Assembly: GCF_000717025.1 (NCBI RefSeq)
Contig: NZ_JNXG01000023.1
Location: 1 to 64,000, forward strand
Direction: 5' to 3'
DNA: 64,000 nucleotides
DNA from: Streptomyces atroolivaceus
GTDB taxonomy: Bacteria; Actinomycetota; Actinomycetes; Streptomycetales; Streptomycetaceae
The notes beneath the pieces are model-generated. The model had not been told where the DNA came from and did no database searches. It saw nothing but the letters and a program-made list of their open reading frames with translations. The translations under genes and the position numbers were made by a program. Position 1 is the stretch's first letter; each line of letters opens with the position of its first letter. Positions 46,323 to 55,078 of this stretch are shown here, in pieces.

Positions 46323-47225
46323 CAGGTTCCATCGCGGAGCACGTCGCGCTGCGCGAAACACGGCACGCCGACACGGATCTTGCGGTGCGACCTGCAGAAA
46401 TCCCCTGCCCTGGGCCGGTTCAAGTGGATCTCCCACCATCTATGCAACTCGGGCACCTCGACGAGGGATTTGTTGAAGCTGACGTCGTCGGGTGTCGGTC
46501 GGCGGTGGGCCGGCCGTGCATGGTCCCGCCGGCCCCCCGCCTTCGCTGCGGTGTCGTCGTCACCACCTACCAGTCCACCGACGGTCGCCCCTTCACGTCG
46601 GCGGCTTCTGCCAGCCGCCCCCCATTCAGGTCGTCAGCACTCCGGTGCCCGCCGTGGAGGAGCCGGCCTCCCCTCCATGGATCCCGTCTCGCCGGCTCCG
46701 ATGCCCAGGGCAGTACGCCCGGAGCGCCGTGCCCGCTCGGCCGCCCGCGCCCAAGAGGAGGCGACCGGGGCTCATCAGCCGCGTCGTACACGCGGAACCG
46801 AGCGCGTCGACGGTGACATGGACGTCGCGCGCAAAACCCTGATCAAGCGTGCGATCCCCGACGTGCACCTGTTCAACGAGACCCGGGCCACCGCCCGTTA
46901 CGATTACACCGCCTACCCGGCGCTGCCCGACATCCTGAAGAAGCCCTCGAAGAAGGACCCGGACGTCCAGCTCGTCGCGCTTGACGGTGTTCGGCTGGCC
47001 GGACCACAGGCCCGACATCTTTCCCGCGCTGATCATCACGGCCGCTCGGCGAGCATCCGTTGGAGTTCGCCGGCTCCCGATGCCGTGGTTGGCGGCCGTC
47101 AGGCGAAGGCCTCACTTCACTGGGCCAGTCCCCTCCATCGGTCGATGGCCCGCCGCTGTCCGGCGACCCAGGCGTCTTGGGTCTCCAGCAGATGTCCACT
47201 CATATGTTGGAAAATGCTCTCGCTG
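46323..47225 (+). other. Gene-poor region with a coding-like fragment
   Basis: About 900 bases. From about 46817 to 46985 the + strand reads like real protein (LIKRAIPDVHLFNETRATAR, then PALPDILKKPSKKDPDVQLV), ending in VALDGVRLAG and then losing coding character, perhaps by a frameshift near 46985. An ATG at 46817 heads it without a ribosome site. The family was not recognised. The rest shows nothing. Confidence 0.4.
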
Positions 47226-47272
47226 TCCGTTCCCACTCGACATCCTGGCAGGCGGGGTCGAGTGGGAACGGA
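47226..47272. repeat. Perfect 16-base inverted repeat
   Basis: Arms TCCGTTCCCACTCGAC (47226-47241) and its exact complement (47257-47272) enclose a 15-base loop. It may be a terminator stem for a lost gene or a site for a DNA-binding or recombinase protein. The nearest genes are about 170 bases to the right and 900 to the left. Confidence 0.75.
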
Positions 47273-47443
47273 GGTGACGGCGGCCACGCCGACTCCCGAT
47301 GTGTCGCTGTGGGGGAGCCGACGCGGTCTGCCGGCTCCGGGCACGCTCGTCGTATCAGGCCCTGAGGACTCGTTCAGCCTCAAGTCGGGCCCGGGTATTC
47401 GGCCCAGGTGCCACCGTGATGCCGGATCACGCCGGTTCGGGCG

Positions 47444-47734
47444 TTACTGCCAGATGAACAGATCGACGACCAGTCCGTTGTTCTGGCAGTAGAACTTGGT
47501 CGTCACCCCGGCGTTCTTCAGAACTGATCCCGCAGCATTGCAGTTCGCCCTGGTCCAGTACCAGTCGTAGTAGACGTAGCCAGCGGCGGTACTTGTCGCT
47601 GCCTTGGCGCTGACGGGTGCCGCCGCGACGGCGGTGGGCTTCTCGGCCGCCTGTGCTGCCGAAGCTGTCCCCAGCCCGGTGCCGACCAGGGCCGCAGCTA
47701 CAGCCACGGTAGAGAACATTCTGCGTATCGACAT
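47444..47734 (-). CDS. Small secreted protein, function unknown
   Basis: 96 residues. A Sec signal peptide (MSIRRMFSTVAVAAALVG, cleavage near AAQAA-E, about residue 30) and a short Ala-rich spacer lead to a compact mature part with two cysteines: YVYYDWYWTRANCNAAGSVL and KFYCQNNGLVVDLFIWQ. The aromatic YxYYDxYW pattern is common among small secreted Streptomyces proteins of unknown role. ATG 47734 has AAAGGAG nine bases upstream. Confidence 0.78.
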   Translation of the reverse strand: MSIRRMFSTVAVAAALVGTGLGTASAAQAAEKPTAVAAAPVSAKAATSTAAGYVYYDWYWTRANCNAAGSVLKNAGVTTKFYCQNNGLVVDLFIWQ

Positions 47735-48119
47735 GACGTCGGTCTCCTTTCGTTGACAGGAACTCATGCGTGCTGCTTCTGGAGCTCTGTTGAGCGGTGA
47801 GGTCACGGCCGAGGCCTGACCGTGCCCACCTGCGGGGGTGGACGAGCCCGCCCCCGCACACCCGGCCCCGGCACCCCCTCTTTGGATTCGTGCGGTTGGG
47901 GTGTTCTCACCGTGCCGGGGCAGCCTGCGGGAAACCTTCGGGAACTCCAGAATCGGGCGATACCCGGTGGACAGCGGCGGGTAAGCAGGGTGACCGCCGC
48001 CGTCCCCGCCGCCATTCCCGTCGGCAAACAGCGCAGGTCACTGGGAATGACGCACGTATCCCCGCGCAGCCGTCGGCATGAATCTGCTCGTCGAGACGGA
48101 CGACAGCGAGGGCGGCCAC
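47735..48119. other. Intergenic, no gene recognised
   Basis: About 385 bases between the secreted-protein gene and the IS1380 relic. It should hold the promoter of the secreted-protein gene; its left end has that gene's AAAGGAG ribosome site. Part of the lost transposase 3' half may lie here, but no transposase motif can be read. Confidence 0.4.
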
Positions 48120-48755
48120 ACAACCGGCCAGCCCTTGAGGACGTCGCCGTCGAGCTCGGCGGTCCAGGCTCCGTCGCGGATCTCGCCACCCGGTTCGACG
48201 GCGGCCACCAAGCGGAGGCGGGAAGCTTCAGGACAGTCTGGCGGCTCCCTGGTGCCGCGCGGCCGTGATCGACGAAGCCTGTCGGCCGATGGTGCCGGTC
48301 GGTCTTCTTCCAGGTGGCGGCGGCGCGTGTGCTGCTCGGAGTGCGCCAGTACCAGCACGCCATCCAGGTCCACGATCAGCCACCCCCGCCCGATGCCTCG
48401 TTCGGTGCCAGCTTCCATACGTACTCGCGGGCATAGGGCCGAGCGGTGCGGACCGCATCCAGGGCCATCGGCGCCGCAGCGGCGAGGCTGTCGATCAGAC
48501 GGGAGACGGTCGGGTCGGAGACCACCGGCCGGACCACGTCAGGCTTGGCCCGCAGCATGCCGGCACCGGCCAGACAGTCCCCGCCCAGCGCGACCGCGAG
48601 CGCCACATGCAGCAGTAGCTTGCCCGGATCGTGCACCGCCAGGGCGCGAGCGCCGCCGATACCGCGGTATCCAGGCCGCTCGTGCGGGCGCTCTCGACCA
48701 GCAGCACACCCCCGGCCCGGGAGACCGCCGTGACCGCCGCTTCCGATACGGACAC
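48120..48755 (-). mobile_element. Decayed IS1380-family transposase
   Basis: Minus-strand segments in three frames together follow an IS1380 transposase from its start to mid-length: SEAAVTAVSRAGGVLLVESA, then HDPGKLLLHVALAVALGGDC then VSDPTVSRLIDSLAAAAP, then GWLIVDLDGVLVLAHSE, then ATWKK...GFVDHG and EIRDGAWTAELDGDVLKGWP. At least two frameshifts and a large internal deletion separate them, and the C-terminal half is missing. The element cannot move by itself. Its ends were not found. Confidence 0.72.
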
Positions 48756-48894
48756 GCGGGTACGACGCCCTACGCGTCCTCACCTGAGGAGTGCCTCTCA
48801 TCGGGGCGGACAGACCCCTGGACGAGCCCTGCCTGCCCAGTTCAGAGGCACTCTCCGGTGAGCTGACCGGCGGGTTGGACTCAGTTCGCACGTG

Positions 48895-49287
48895 TCACAG
48901 GACCCAGGATCCAGGCAGTTCCGGCAAAGTGTCGCCGACGATCAGACGCGGTCGCCGCGAATGCCACCGCGCATTGTCCGCCTGGCCGCGCAGCGGCACA
49001 GTAGCCAGTCGGAAGCGGGCATCCAGCGCATCGAGTTCCGCCTGGCGCGCGGCCCGAATCCTTTCGGTGAACACGGGCCATGCCTCCGCCAGCCAGCCGC
49101 GGCAACGAAGCATGTTCGCGTACTCCCAGACGAGTTCGGCGTCTAGGCCCTCTTCGACATCCTGCACCAACGCCTGCCACGCCTCCATCATGGCGTTGAG
49201 CGTCACCATCCCGTACCGCGCGGCCAAACCTCGGCTTGCCCGATGCACCGACGCGTAGTCGTCTTCGGTGAGCACCCCCATGTCCAT
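48895..49287 (-). CDS. Hypothetical protein, helical
   Basis: About 130 residues from ATG 49287. Mostly helical and charged (GVLTEDDYASVHRASRGLAA, then NMLRCRGWLAEAWPVFTERI, then QAELDALDARFRLATVP). No family, signal peptide or catalytic motif was recognised. The frame composition is coding-like; the start is uncertain (ATG 49281 or the GTG/ATG codons upstream also possible). It ends next to the IS1380 relic region. Confidence 0.55.
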   Translation of the reverse strand: MDMGVLTEDDYASVHRASRGLAARYGMVTLNAMMEAWQALVQDVEEGLDAELVWEYANMLRCRGWLAEAWPVFTERIRAARQAELDALDARFRLATVPLRGQADNARWHSRRPRLIVGDTLPELPGSWVL

Positions 49288-49597
49288 GGACACAGCCTGC
49301 CAGCTGTTCCACACGGGATGGATGCGTCACCTCACCAGATAGAGCACCGCGGCCAGGATGAAGGCCGGGCCGAGAGGCAACAGCCCGGATCACAGGTAGT
49401 GGAAGCAACCGGCCAAGAGGCTGACCGAAGAGTCGTCATGAAAGCCCGAGGCTGACGGAACATCGCTGCGTACATCGCATGGAAGAGCACACCAATGCCT
49501 GGCGCATCTACGTGCGTCTTCTCCCAGCATCATGGTTGTGGGCGGCATCAACGATGCCCAGTGCTCCCCTCGATGGCTCGCCCCGTACTCTGCAGCC

Positions 49598-50302
49598 GTG
49601 CCCCAAGAATCCGACGCATCCAGTCCATCCGAACCGCTGACCACTGACGCGGTGACACGTGTCGTACTTCGTCCAATTGCCAGCCCCCTCCCGCTGGGCT
49701 TCTTCGCTCTCGGAATTGGCAGCGTGGTCCTGTCCTCACTCCAGCTCGGGTGGGTGCCGACCGGACAGAGCGGCATGCTGCTGCTCCTGGTCCTCATCTT
49801 TGTCGTGCCCCTGCAGTTTGTCGCCGGACTGTTCGCCTTCCTCGCCCGTGACGCCGGCGCGGGCACGGCACTGCTCCTTCTCGGCGCCGCTTGGGCCGGA
49901 ACGAGCGTGACATCACTCGACTCCCCACCCGGTCGACCGGTGGCAACGCAAGCCGTGTTCCTCCTGGCACTCGTCCCATTCGTTCTGGCACTTGCGGCTG
50001 CGGCGGCACTGGCGAAACCGCTGTTTGCCGGGCTGCTGACGCTCACCGCCCTGCGCTTCGGCCTGACAGGCCTCTACGAAGCGAGCCTGGGAAGTGCACT
50101 GCAGGTCACAGCTGGCTGGACTGGCATCGCTATCGGTGTCTACGCACTGTATGGCGGGCTGGCGCTTCTCGTGGAGGATGGCAAACAGCGCACCGTGCTG
50201 CCGCTTTTCCGCCGTGGTGCCGCCCGCAGATCAATTGAGGGTGACCTGCGTGAACAGCTCACCCCAGCCCAACAGGAGGCCGGAGTCCGCCACCAGCTGT
50301 GA
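49598..50302 (+). CDS. GPR1/FUN34/YaaH-family (acetate uptake-like) membrane protein
   Basis: About 234 residues with six hydrophobic helices: LPLGFFALGIGSVVLSSLQL, GMLLLLVLIFVVPLQFVAGL, TALLLLGAAWAGTSV, AVFLLALVPFVLALAAAAAL, AGLLTLTALRFGLTGLY and GWTGIAIGVYALYGGLALLV. The opening 'NPxPLGF'-like LPLGFFAL and the six-helix plan match acetate/succinate transporter-like proteins, although the classic NPAPLGL motif is altered. GTG 49598 precedes the first helix. Confidence 0.7.
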   Translation: MPQESDASSPSEPLTTDAVTRVVLRPIASPLPLGFFALGIGSVVLSSLQLGWVPTGQSGMLLLLVLIFVVPLQFVAGLFAFLARDAGAGTALLLLGAAWAGTSVTSLDSPPGRPVATQAVFLLALVPFVLALAAAAALAKPLFAGLLTLTALRFGLTGLYEASLGSALQVTAGWTGIAIGVYALYGGLALLVEDGKQRTVLPLFRRGAARRSIEGDLREQLTPAQQEAGVRHQL

Positions 50303-50621
50303 TGTTGAGAAGCCAGATCGGCGAGGGGCGGATCGGCGAATGCGGCACCTTGCCGTTGCTGCCGTCGGACTGCCCGCCGATGTGAGGTGTGGGCGGCGGC
50401 GAGTGAGATGGCACCGGCGTTGACCGCCGCCAGTCCGAAGACAGGGGTGAACGGCCTGACGTGCTTGCTCTGAATACGCTCGATGTGCCCAGCCGTCGGA
50501 AGGGTTTCACCCTCCCGGCTTGCGGTGGGGTATGAGGGCCTTTCGGGCCGGTGTAGACATCGAAATGACACGAACCCAAGATGACGCTCACTGGTTGAGG
50601 ATCCCCAGATCGCGACCACTG
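50303..50621. other. Intergenic, no gene recognised
   Basis: About 320 bases between the transporter-like gene and the IS481 relic. No element or motif was found. Confidence 0.45.
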
Positions 50622-50940
50622 TCACCGCTCCCGACCTCCGGACCCAGGACAGGTGTATTGACCCGCAGAGTTGTGCACTCGGCTGATCGGGAGCTGGCCT
50701 CCGAGTGCGGTGTGGCTGCGCTGGTGGTTGTACGTGTGGAGGAAGTCTTCCAGGGCCGCTGTCCTCTCGTGGTTGGAGGCGCAGGGCCGGAGGTAGGCCT
50801 ATTCGTCGGCGAGGGTGCGGTTGAAGCGTTCGACCTTGCCGTTGGTATGAGGCCGGTAGGGGCGGGTGAGCTTGCCGGTCGCACCGAGGTCGGCCAGGGC
50901 CTGCTTCCAGGCCAGGCCCTTGCGGTAGGCCCATGCTGTG
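50622..50940 (-). mobile_element. 3' fragment of an IS481-family transposase with a nonsense codon
   Basis: The minus strand encodes GKLTRPYRPHTNGKVERFNR then TLADE, a TAG, then AYLRPCASNHERTAALEDFL, HTYNHQRSHTALGGQLPISR and NSAGQYT: the C-terminal end of an IS481 integrase-type transposase. A Trp codon of the usual DEWAY motif has become TAG. Everything upstream of about 50940 is missing, and the next bases belong to a gene read in the other direction. It is a dead fragment. Confidence 0.82.
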
Positions 50941-50976
50941 AGCGGTCGCCCGCGAAATGCCCGTGTCGGCAGCGAC

Positions 50977-51521
50977 ATGGGAGACCGGACGGCCCTGTGC
51001 GGGGATGTGAGGGTGGGTGCCGGAGGCCGGGTGCTGTTCGGCGCGGTGCTCACCGTTGGGGGCGGGGCAGTGGAGCCGGGCGAGAGCAGCATCGTGAACG
51101 CGGTCCCGCGTGGTACCCGACGGGATCCGCTGATTCTGGGACGGCAGGTCCTGGTGGGCCCACCTCCTGCCCGACCGGCTGCCGGGTCGAGGGCAAGGTT
51201 TTCCTGGCCACCGGCAGCCGGGGCTTCAAGGGAGCACGGATCGGGACCGGCTCCGAGGCGCGGATCAAACGGCATCGTGCATCTGCCACCATGCTGCCCG
51301 CCGACTCGATGGTGCCGATCGGCTGGGTCGCCGTCGGCCAGCCGGTACGCATCCTTCCGCCGGAGGACCATGCCGGAATCCGGGCGGTGCAGCAGAACCA
51401 GGACTTCCCCGGCTCCTTCTTCGGCCTGGACCGCCCTGCCGACGGCAAGAGCCTGATGCCGACCATTTCCGAACGCTTCGGCCGCGGCCTCGGCCGCGAC
51501 AGCAACGACCCACAGATCTGA
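50977..51521 (+). pseudogene. Decayed gamma-carbonic-anhydrase-like (hexapeptide-repeat) gene
   Basis: Two + strand frames together give a left-handed beta-helix protein. CGDVRVGAGGRVLFGAVLTV then NAVPRGTRRDPLILG lie in the first frame; after about 51170 the similarity shifts to GCRVEGKVFLATGSRGFKGA then LPADSMVPIGWVAVGQPVRI and FPGSFFGLDRP in the second. A further local frame wobble occurs near 51270. Normal proteins of this group are about 200 residues and form trimers. The 5' end abuts the IS481 fragment, so insertion or recombination there probably killed the gene. The ATG at 50977 is not a real start. Confidence 0.72.
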
Positions 51522-51702
51522 GTCGCGCTGGAGGAGGGCCGGAACAAGCCTGGGGCGAACCGGTCGGAGCTCGCGCTGTCGCTGAAGCTCTTCGACTGAA
51601 GGGCCGGTCCCCGGAGAACACTGCGGTCATCCCGTCGCCGACGGTGGCGCAGGTTGCGCAAATCCGGTGGCGGCCCCCGCTGCCGGTCGTGAAGATCGCA
51701 GC

Positions 51703-52263
51703 ATGAACATCTTTCTGGAGACCGATCGGCTCGTGCTGCGCGCGTTCACCGAAGCCGATGTCGACCACCTGGTCGCACTGGACAATGACCCCGAAGTCAT
51801 GCGTTTCATCAACGGCGGTCGGCCCACGAGCCGCGAGGTGATCCAGGCACGGGCCTTGCCCAGGCTCCTCCACGATCACCCGTGCTTCGGGACCCGCGGC
51901 TACTGGGCCGCACAGGAGAAGGGCACCGGTGCCTTCCTGGGCTGGTTCGAATTCCGTTCCCTGCACGAACACAGCCCCGCCGTCGTGGAACTCGGCTACC
52001 GGTTGAACAAGGCCGCCTGGGGGAGCGGCTACGCCACCGAGGGATCACAGGCCCTGATCCGCAAGGGATTCACGACCCTCGGCGTGGAGCGGGTGACCGC
52101 GAACACCATGACGGTGAACGCGGGGTCCCGGCGTGTGATGGAGAAGGCAGGGCTGTCGTTCCTCCGCAGCTTCACGGGGGACTGGCCGGAGGCGATCGAA
52201 GGCTCCGAGCACGGCGAAGTCGAGTACGAGCTCACCCGAACCGAGTGGGAGCAGCGTTCGTGA
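51703..52263 (+). CDS. GNAT-family N-acetyltransferase
   Basis: 186 residues. IFLETDRLVLRAFTEADVDH is the N-terminal motif of the RimJ/RimL-like group (Acetyltransf_3), and RLNKAAWGSGYATEGSQALI carries the acetyl-CoA loop (Q/RxxGxG/A form). VNAGSRRVMEKAGLSFLRSF completes the fold. It probably acetylates a protein N-terminus or small amine. ATG 51703 is used. It stands 181 bases after the carbonic-anhydrase-like remnant on the same strand. Confidence 0.86.
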   Translation: MNIFLETDRLVLRAFTEADVDHLVALDNDPEVMRFINGGRPTSREVIQARALPRLLHDHPCFGTRGYWAAQEKGTGAFLGWFEFRSLHEHSPAVVELGYRLNKAAWGSGYATEGSQALIRKGFTTLGVERVTANTMTVNAGSRRVMEKAGLSFLRSFTGDWPEAIEGSEHGEVEYELTRTEWEQRS

Positions 52264-52744
52264 CAGTCAGCCACTCAGCTCGAAGGACCCCGGCACCGCA
52301 CCGGAAGGCAGCCTTGCCGTCAGCAGCCTGATCGGCGCTCATAGGGGGCTCCTGTGGTTCGTGGCCCTGTGCATCGCCATGACGACGCGGGCCCGTGCAG
52401 TGGGCGTCACCGCCTTGAACGTCCCCCCGCCCACAGATCATGGCGAAGGGGAAGAACCATCGAGCCTGGCAAATGCCGTTGCGTCTCTCGGCGTGCACAC
52501 CATCGGTCACACCACGTGTGAAACCGACGGTGACGCAAATTCTGAGGGCATCTGGTACCTCCGCCGTGCCACGGGACAGCCGCACATCGTTCAATGAGGC
52601 CAGGTCAACTGCATCCGCCCATCAGCCTCGTGACGGTCCGGCTCCGTCAGGCCGAACCGAGAGGGCGTCCCAGTCGGTCACCCCGTGGTTCGGGGCGTGG
52701 TGCGCCGGGGCGGGGCGGAGCTTGCAGTCCCGGGGCGGTGGCCG
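52264..52744. other. Convergent intergenic region, no firm gene
   Basis: About 480 bases. A minus-strand ATG at about 52341 has AGGAG six bases before it and encodes 36 residues (MSADQAADGKAAFRCGAGVL...) ending in no known motif. It may be a small gene or the stump of one. Nothing else was recognised. Confidence 0.35.
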
Positions 52745-53461
52745 TCAGGTAGGGGAGCCCGTACCTGCCGGGGGGAGGGGCCGACAGCTCGATGTCTCGG
52801 AGGTATCGACCTGGTCGTGGCCGATGGCGACCAGTGCGCGGTTCAGGACCTCCTGCACGTGGCCGAGGGCCGAGATGGTGGTCACCACACCCTGGGCCCG
52901 GTAATGGTCGAGGACCGGTGCCGTCTGGCTGCGGTAGACCTTCATTCGCTGACGAATGGTTGCCTCGCGGTCGTCTTCGCGCTGGTACAGCTCACCGCCG
53001 CAGACGTCACAGGTTCCTGCCACTGCAGGCGGGCTGTGGTCGACGTGGAAGCTGTGTTCGTGATTTCGACGGCACAGTCGTCGTCCAGCGATCCGTCCGA
53101 CCACCTCGGCTTCGGGAACCTCGAGGTCGAGCACCGCATCCAGCTTCGACCCGGAGCCGGCCAGGATGCCGTCCAGCGCCTTTGCCTGGGCGAGGTTGCG
53201 TGGGAAGCCGTCCAGCAGGAATCCGCGCTCGGTGTCCGGGCGGGAAAGGTGCTCCTTGATCACCCCGATCGTGACTTCGTCCGGTACCAGCAAGCCGGCG
53301 CGTATGTGCGTGTGGGCGTTCTGCCCGAGCTCGGTGCCCTGGGTGATGTGCTCGCGGAACAGGTCACCGGTGGAGATGTGCTGGATCGACAGATGCGCGG
53401 CAAGGCGTACGGCCTGCGTGCCCTTGCCCGCTCCGGGCGGTCCGATCAGGAGGATGCGCAT
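52745..53461 (-). CDS. adk: Adenylate kinase (accessory copy)
   Basis: 238 residues. P-loop GPPGAGKGT (7-15), TGDLFREHI for AMP binding, GFLLDGFPRNLAQAKALD and an extended lid: RLCRRNHEHSFHV then GTCDVCGGELYQRED. The Cys and His residues there fit a zinc-type lid. It converts AMP and ATP to two ADP. The housekeeping adk normally lies between secY and map in the ribosomal protein cluster; here it is isolated, so this is an extra copy. The last 20 residues (after VDTSETSS) are atypical. Near an accessory folD. Confidence 0.88.
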   Translation of the reverse strand: MRILLIGPPGAGKGTQAVRLAAHLSIQHISTGDLFREHITQGTELGQNAHTHIRAGLLVPDEVTIGVIKEHLSRPDTERGFLLDGFPRNLAQAKALDGILAGSGSKLDAVLDLEVPEAEVVGRIAGRRLCRRNHEHSFHVDHSPPAVAGTCDVCGGELYQREDDREATIRQRMKVYRSQTAPVLDHYRAQGVVTTISALGHVQEVLNRALVAIGHDQVDTSETSSCRPLPPAGTGSPT

Positions 53462-53774
53462 CGATGAGGTGTCCCTTCGTCATGCGTCGCCAAGGTCGGG
53501 CCCAGGCCAAGAGTCCGAAGCAACTGGGTGTCGTGGCTGCGTAGACGACCTTCGTGCATTCCAGCAGATCTATGGGCATCGTGAGGTTCTTTCGCCTGGG
53601 TGCCCAGGTATGTCCCTGGCGTACCCCGGGGTGCCGCACAGGTGCGGGGCGCTTGTTCGCCCGGCGCGCGAGAGCAGCGGGCAAGTAGCGGGGCGGGGCG
53701 CGGCCGACTCACCCGGTTCCAGTTGCTCCGACGTCGTCGCACCGGAGGCGGGACCACCCAGGGGGAGAAGCGCA
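53462..53774. other. Intergenic, possible short ORF
   Basis: A minus-strand ATG at 53579 opens a frame beginning MPIDLLECTKVVYAATTPSC then FGLLAWARPWRR, which looks protein-like for about 40 residues before it overlaps adk. It may be a remnant of a lost gene between folD and adk. No family was recognised. Confidence 0.35.
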
Positions 53775-53993
53775 GTGACCCTGCCCCGCCAGCGAGGCTT
53801 GACCGAGCAGGCCGCAGATGCAGCCATCGACACTGCCTGCCGCCTGCTGCGGCCGCCGTCGATCCGCAACGAGTTCAACGAGATCGCCGACCGGGCGGTC
53901 AAGGACCAAACTCAACGTGGCTTCCTCGCCGAGCTGCTGATGGCCGAGCGGCGACGATCGGCTCGTCGCCGCTCGGAACGGCGGATCAAGGCG
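53775..53993 (+). mobile_element. N-terminal fragment of an IS21-type istB helper gene
   Basis: GTG 53775 opens LPRQRGLTEQAADAAIDTAC then RLLRPPSIRNEFNEIADRAV, then RGFLAELLMAE and RRSERRIKA, which is the N-terminal domain of IS21 IstB ATP-binding helpers. The P-loop domain that should follow is missing; the frame runs into unrelated sequence. Two or three codons are lost before RGFL. The fragment points the opposite way to adk and folD and sits between them. Confidence 0.78.
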
Positions 53994-54056
53994 AGGTCTC
54001 CCACTCCGAGCAGGGGACTCCTCTGGTTAGGTGCCAAGGGGCTGCTGATCAGGAGG

Positions 54057-54920
54057 TCAGTGGCGCTGGATTCCGAGCAGGTTCGCGGCGGCGTCCACGG
54101 TCTGCGCCGGCAGGATGGCGATGGTCATCGGCCCGACGCCGCCGGGCACCGGAGTGATCAAACGGGTGCGGGTGGAGGCGGTGTCGAAATCCACGTCGCC
54201 GACGTTGCCCGGGTCGTGTCCGGCGTCGACCACCACCGCGCCGGGCTTGACGCCCTCGCCCCGGATCAGCCGGCGCCGTCCCACGGCCGCTACCACGACG
54301 TCTGCTTCCCGGACGATCGCCGACAAGCCCGCCGTGCGGGAGGGGCTGTACGTCACCGTTGCGTTCATGACGAGCAGGAGCATCCCGGCCGGGTTCCCGA
54401 GAATCGCGCTGCGACCCACCACGACGGCGTGCTTGCCGGCGAGGTCGACGTCGTACGCCTCCAGCAACCGCATGATCCCGCCCGGAGTACAGGACACAAA
54501 GCCCGGCAGCACGAAGCTCATCGCGACGAACGAATGCATAGTGACCCCGTCGACATCCTTCTCAGGGGCGATGGCTTCGAACGCCGCTCGCTCGTCGATG
54601 TGCGGGCCGCACGGATGCTGGAGCAGGATCCCGTGCACGCCCGGATCGCTGGACAGGCCAGCCAGGGTGTCGATCAGTTCGGCGGTCGTGGTGGTGGCGG
54701 GCAGACCGATATGCCGGGACCGGCTGCCTGTCTTCGCGCACCGGGCCTGCTTCATGCGGACGTACGTGGCCGACGCGGGATCCTCTCCCACCAGAACCGT
54801 CGCCAGGCAGGGACTGGTCCCCGTGCGTGGTGAGATCTCCGCCGCCCTGGCAGCAGCATCTTCGATGCGTTTGGCGAGGCTGGTGCCATCCATGAGTTGG
54901 ACCGTCGAAGTCGCGGACAT
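54057..54920 (-). CDS. folD: Methylenetetrahydrofolate dehydrogenase/cyclohydrolase (accessory FolD)
   Basis: 287 residues. YVRMKQ (about 53-58) holds the Tyr and Lys of the active site. QHPCGPHIDERAAFEAIAPE then KDVDGVT stands for the usual QLPLPxxID...KDVDGF, CTPGGIMRLLEAY and VVVGRSAILGNPAG for the nucleotide site, and TPVPGGVGPMTIAIL for the C-terminal motif. It interconverts methylene- and formyl-tetrahydrofolate. Several normally fixed residues differ (QHPCG, NPAG), as in paralogues devoted to special pathways. ATG 54920 follows GGAGGG five bases upstream. An accessory adk lies downstream. Confidence 0.86.
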   Translation of the reverse strand: MSATSTVQLMDGTSLAKRIEDAAARAAEISPRTGTSPCLATVLVGEDPASATYVRMKQARCAKTGSRSRHIGLPATTTTAELIDTLAGLSSDPGVHGILLQHPCGPHIDERAAFEAIAPEKDVDGVTMHSFVAMSFVLPGFVSCTPGGIMRLLEAYDVDLAGKHAVVVGRSAILGNPAGMLLLVMNATVTYSPSRTAGLSAIVREADVVVAAVGRRRLIRGEGVKPGAVVVDAGHDPGNVGDVDFDTASTRTRLITPVPGGVGPMTIAILPAQTVDAAANLLGIQRH

Positions 54921-55078
54921 GGTTGCCCTCCAGGCGTCACTGACCACTCGCCCAGGCGCACGGCAACGACGTCTCGTCGGACCGCTCCCCGGTGGTGCTC
55001 CACCTCAGCGCCAGTCACGGCCCACACTGCACCGCAGTATGTGCTTGGCCTCGCGGGTGATCTTCCTCAACCTGGCCT

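Noticed and set aside
52232..52341. 36-residue minus-strand ORF with a good ribosome site
   Set aside because: Too short, with no motif; kept only as a note in the intergenic entry.
53166..54833. 555-codon plus-strand frame across adk, istB and folD
   Set aside because: Only the short istB section matches a known protein; the rest is antisense to adk and folD.
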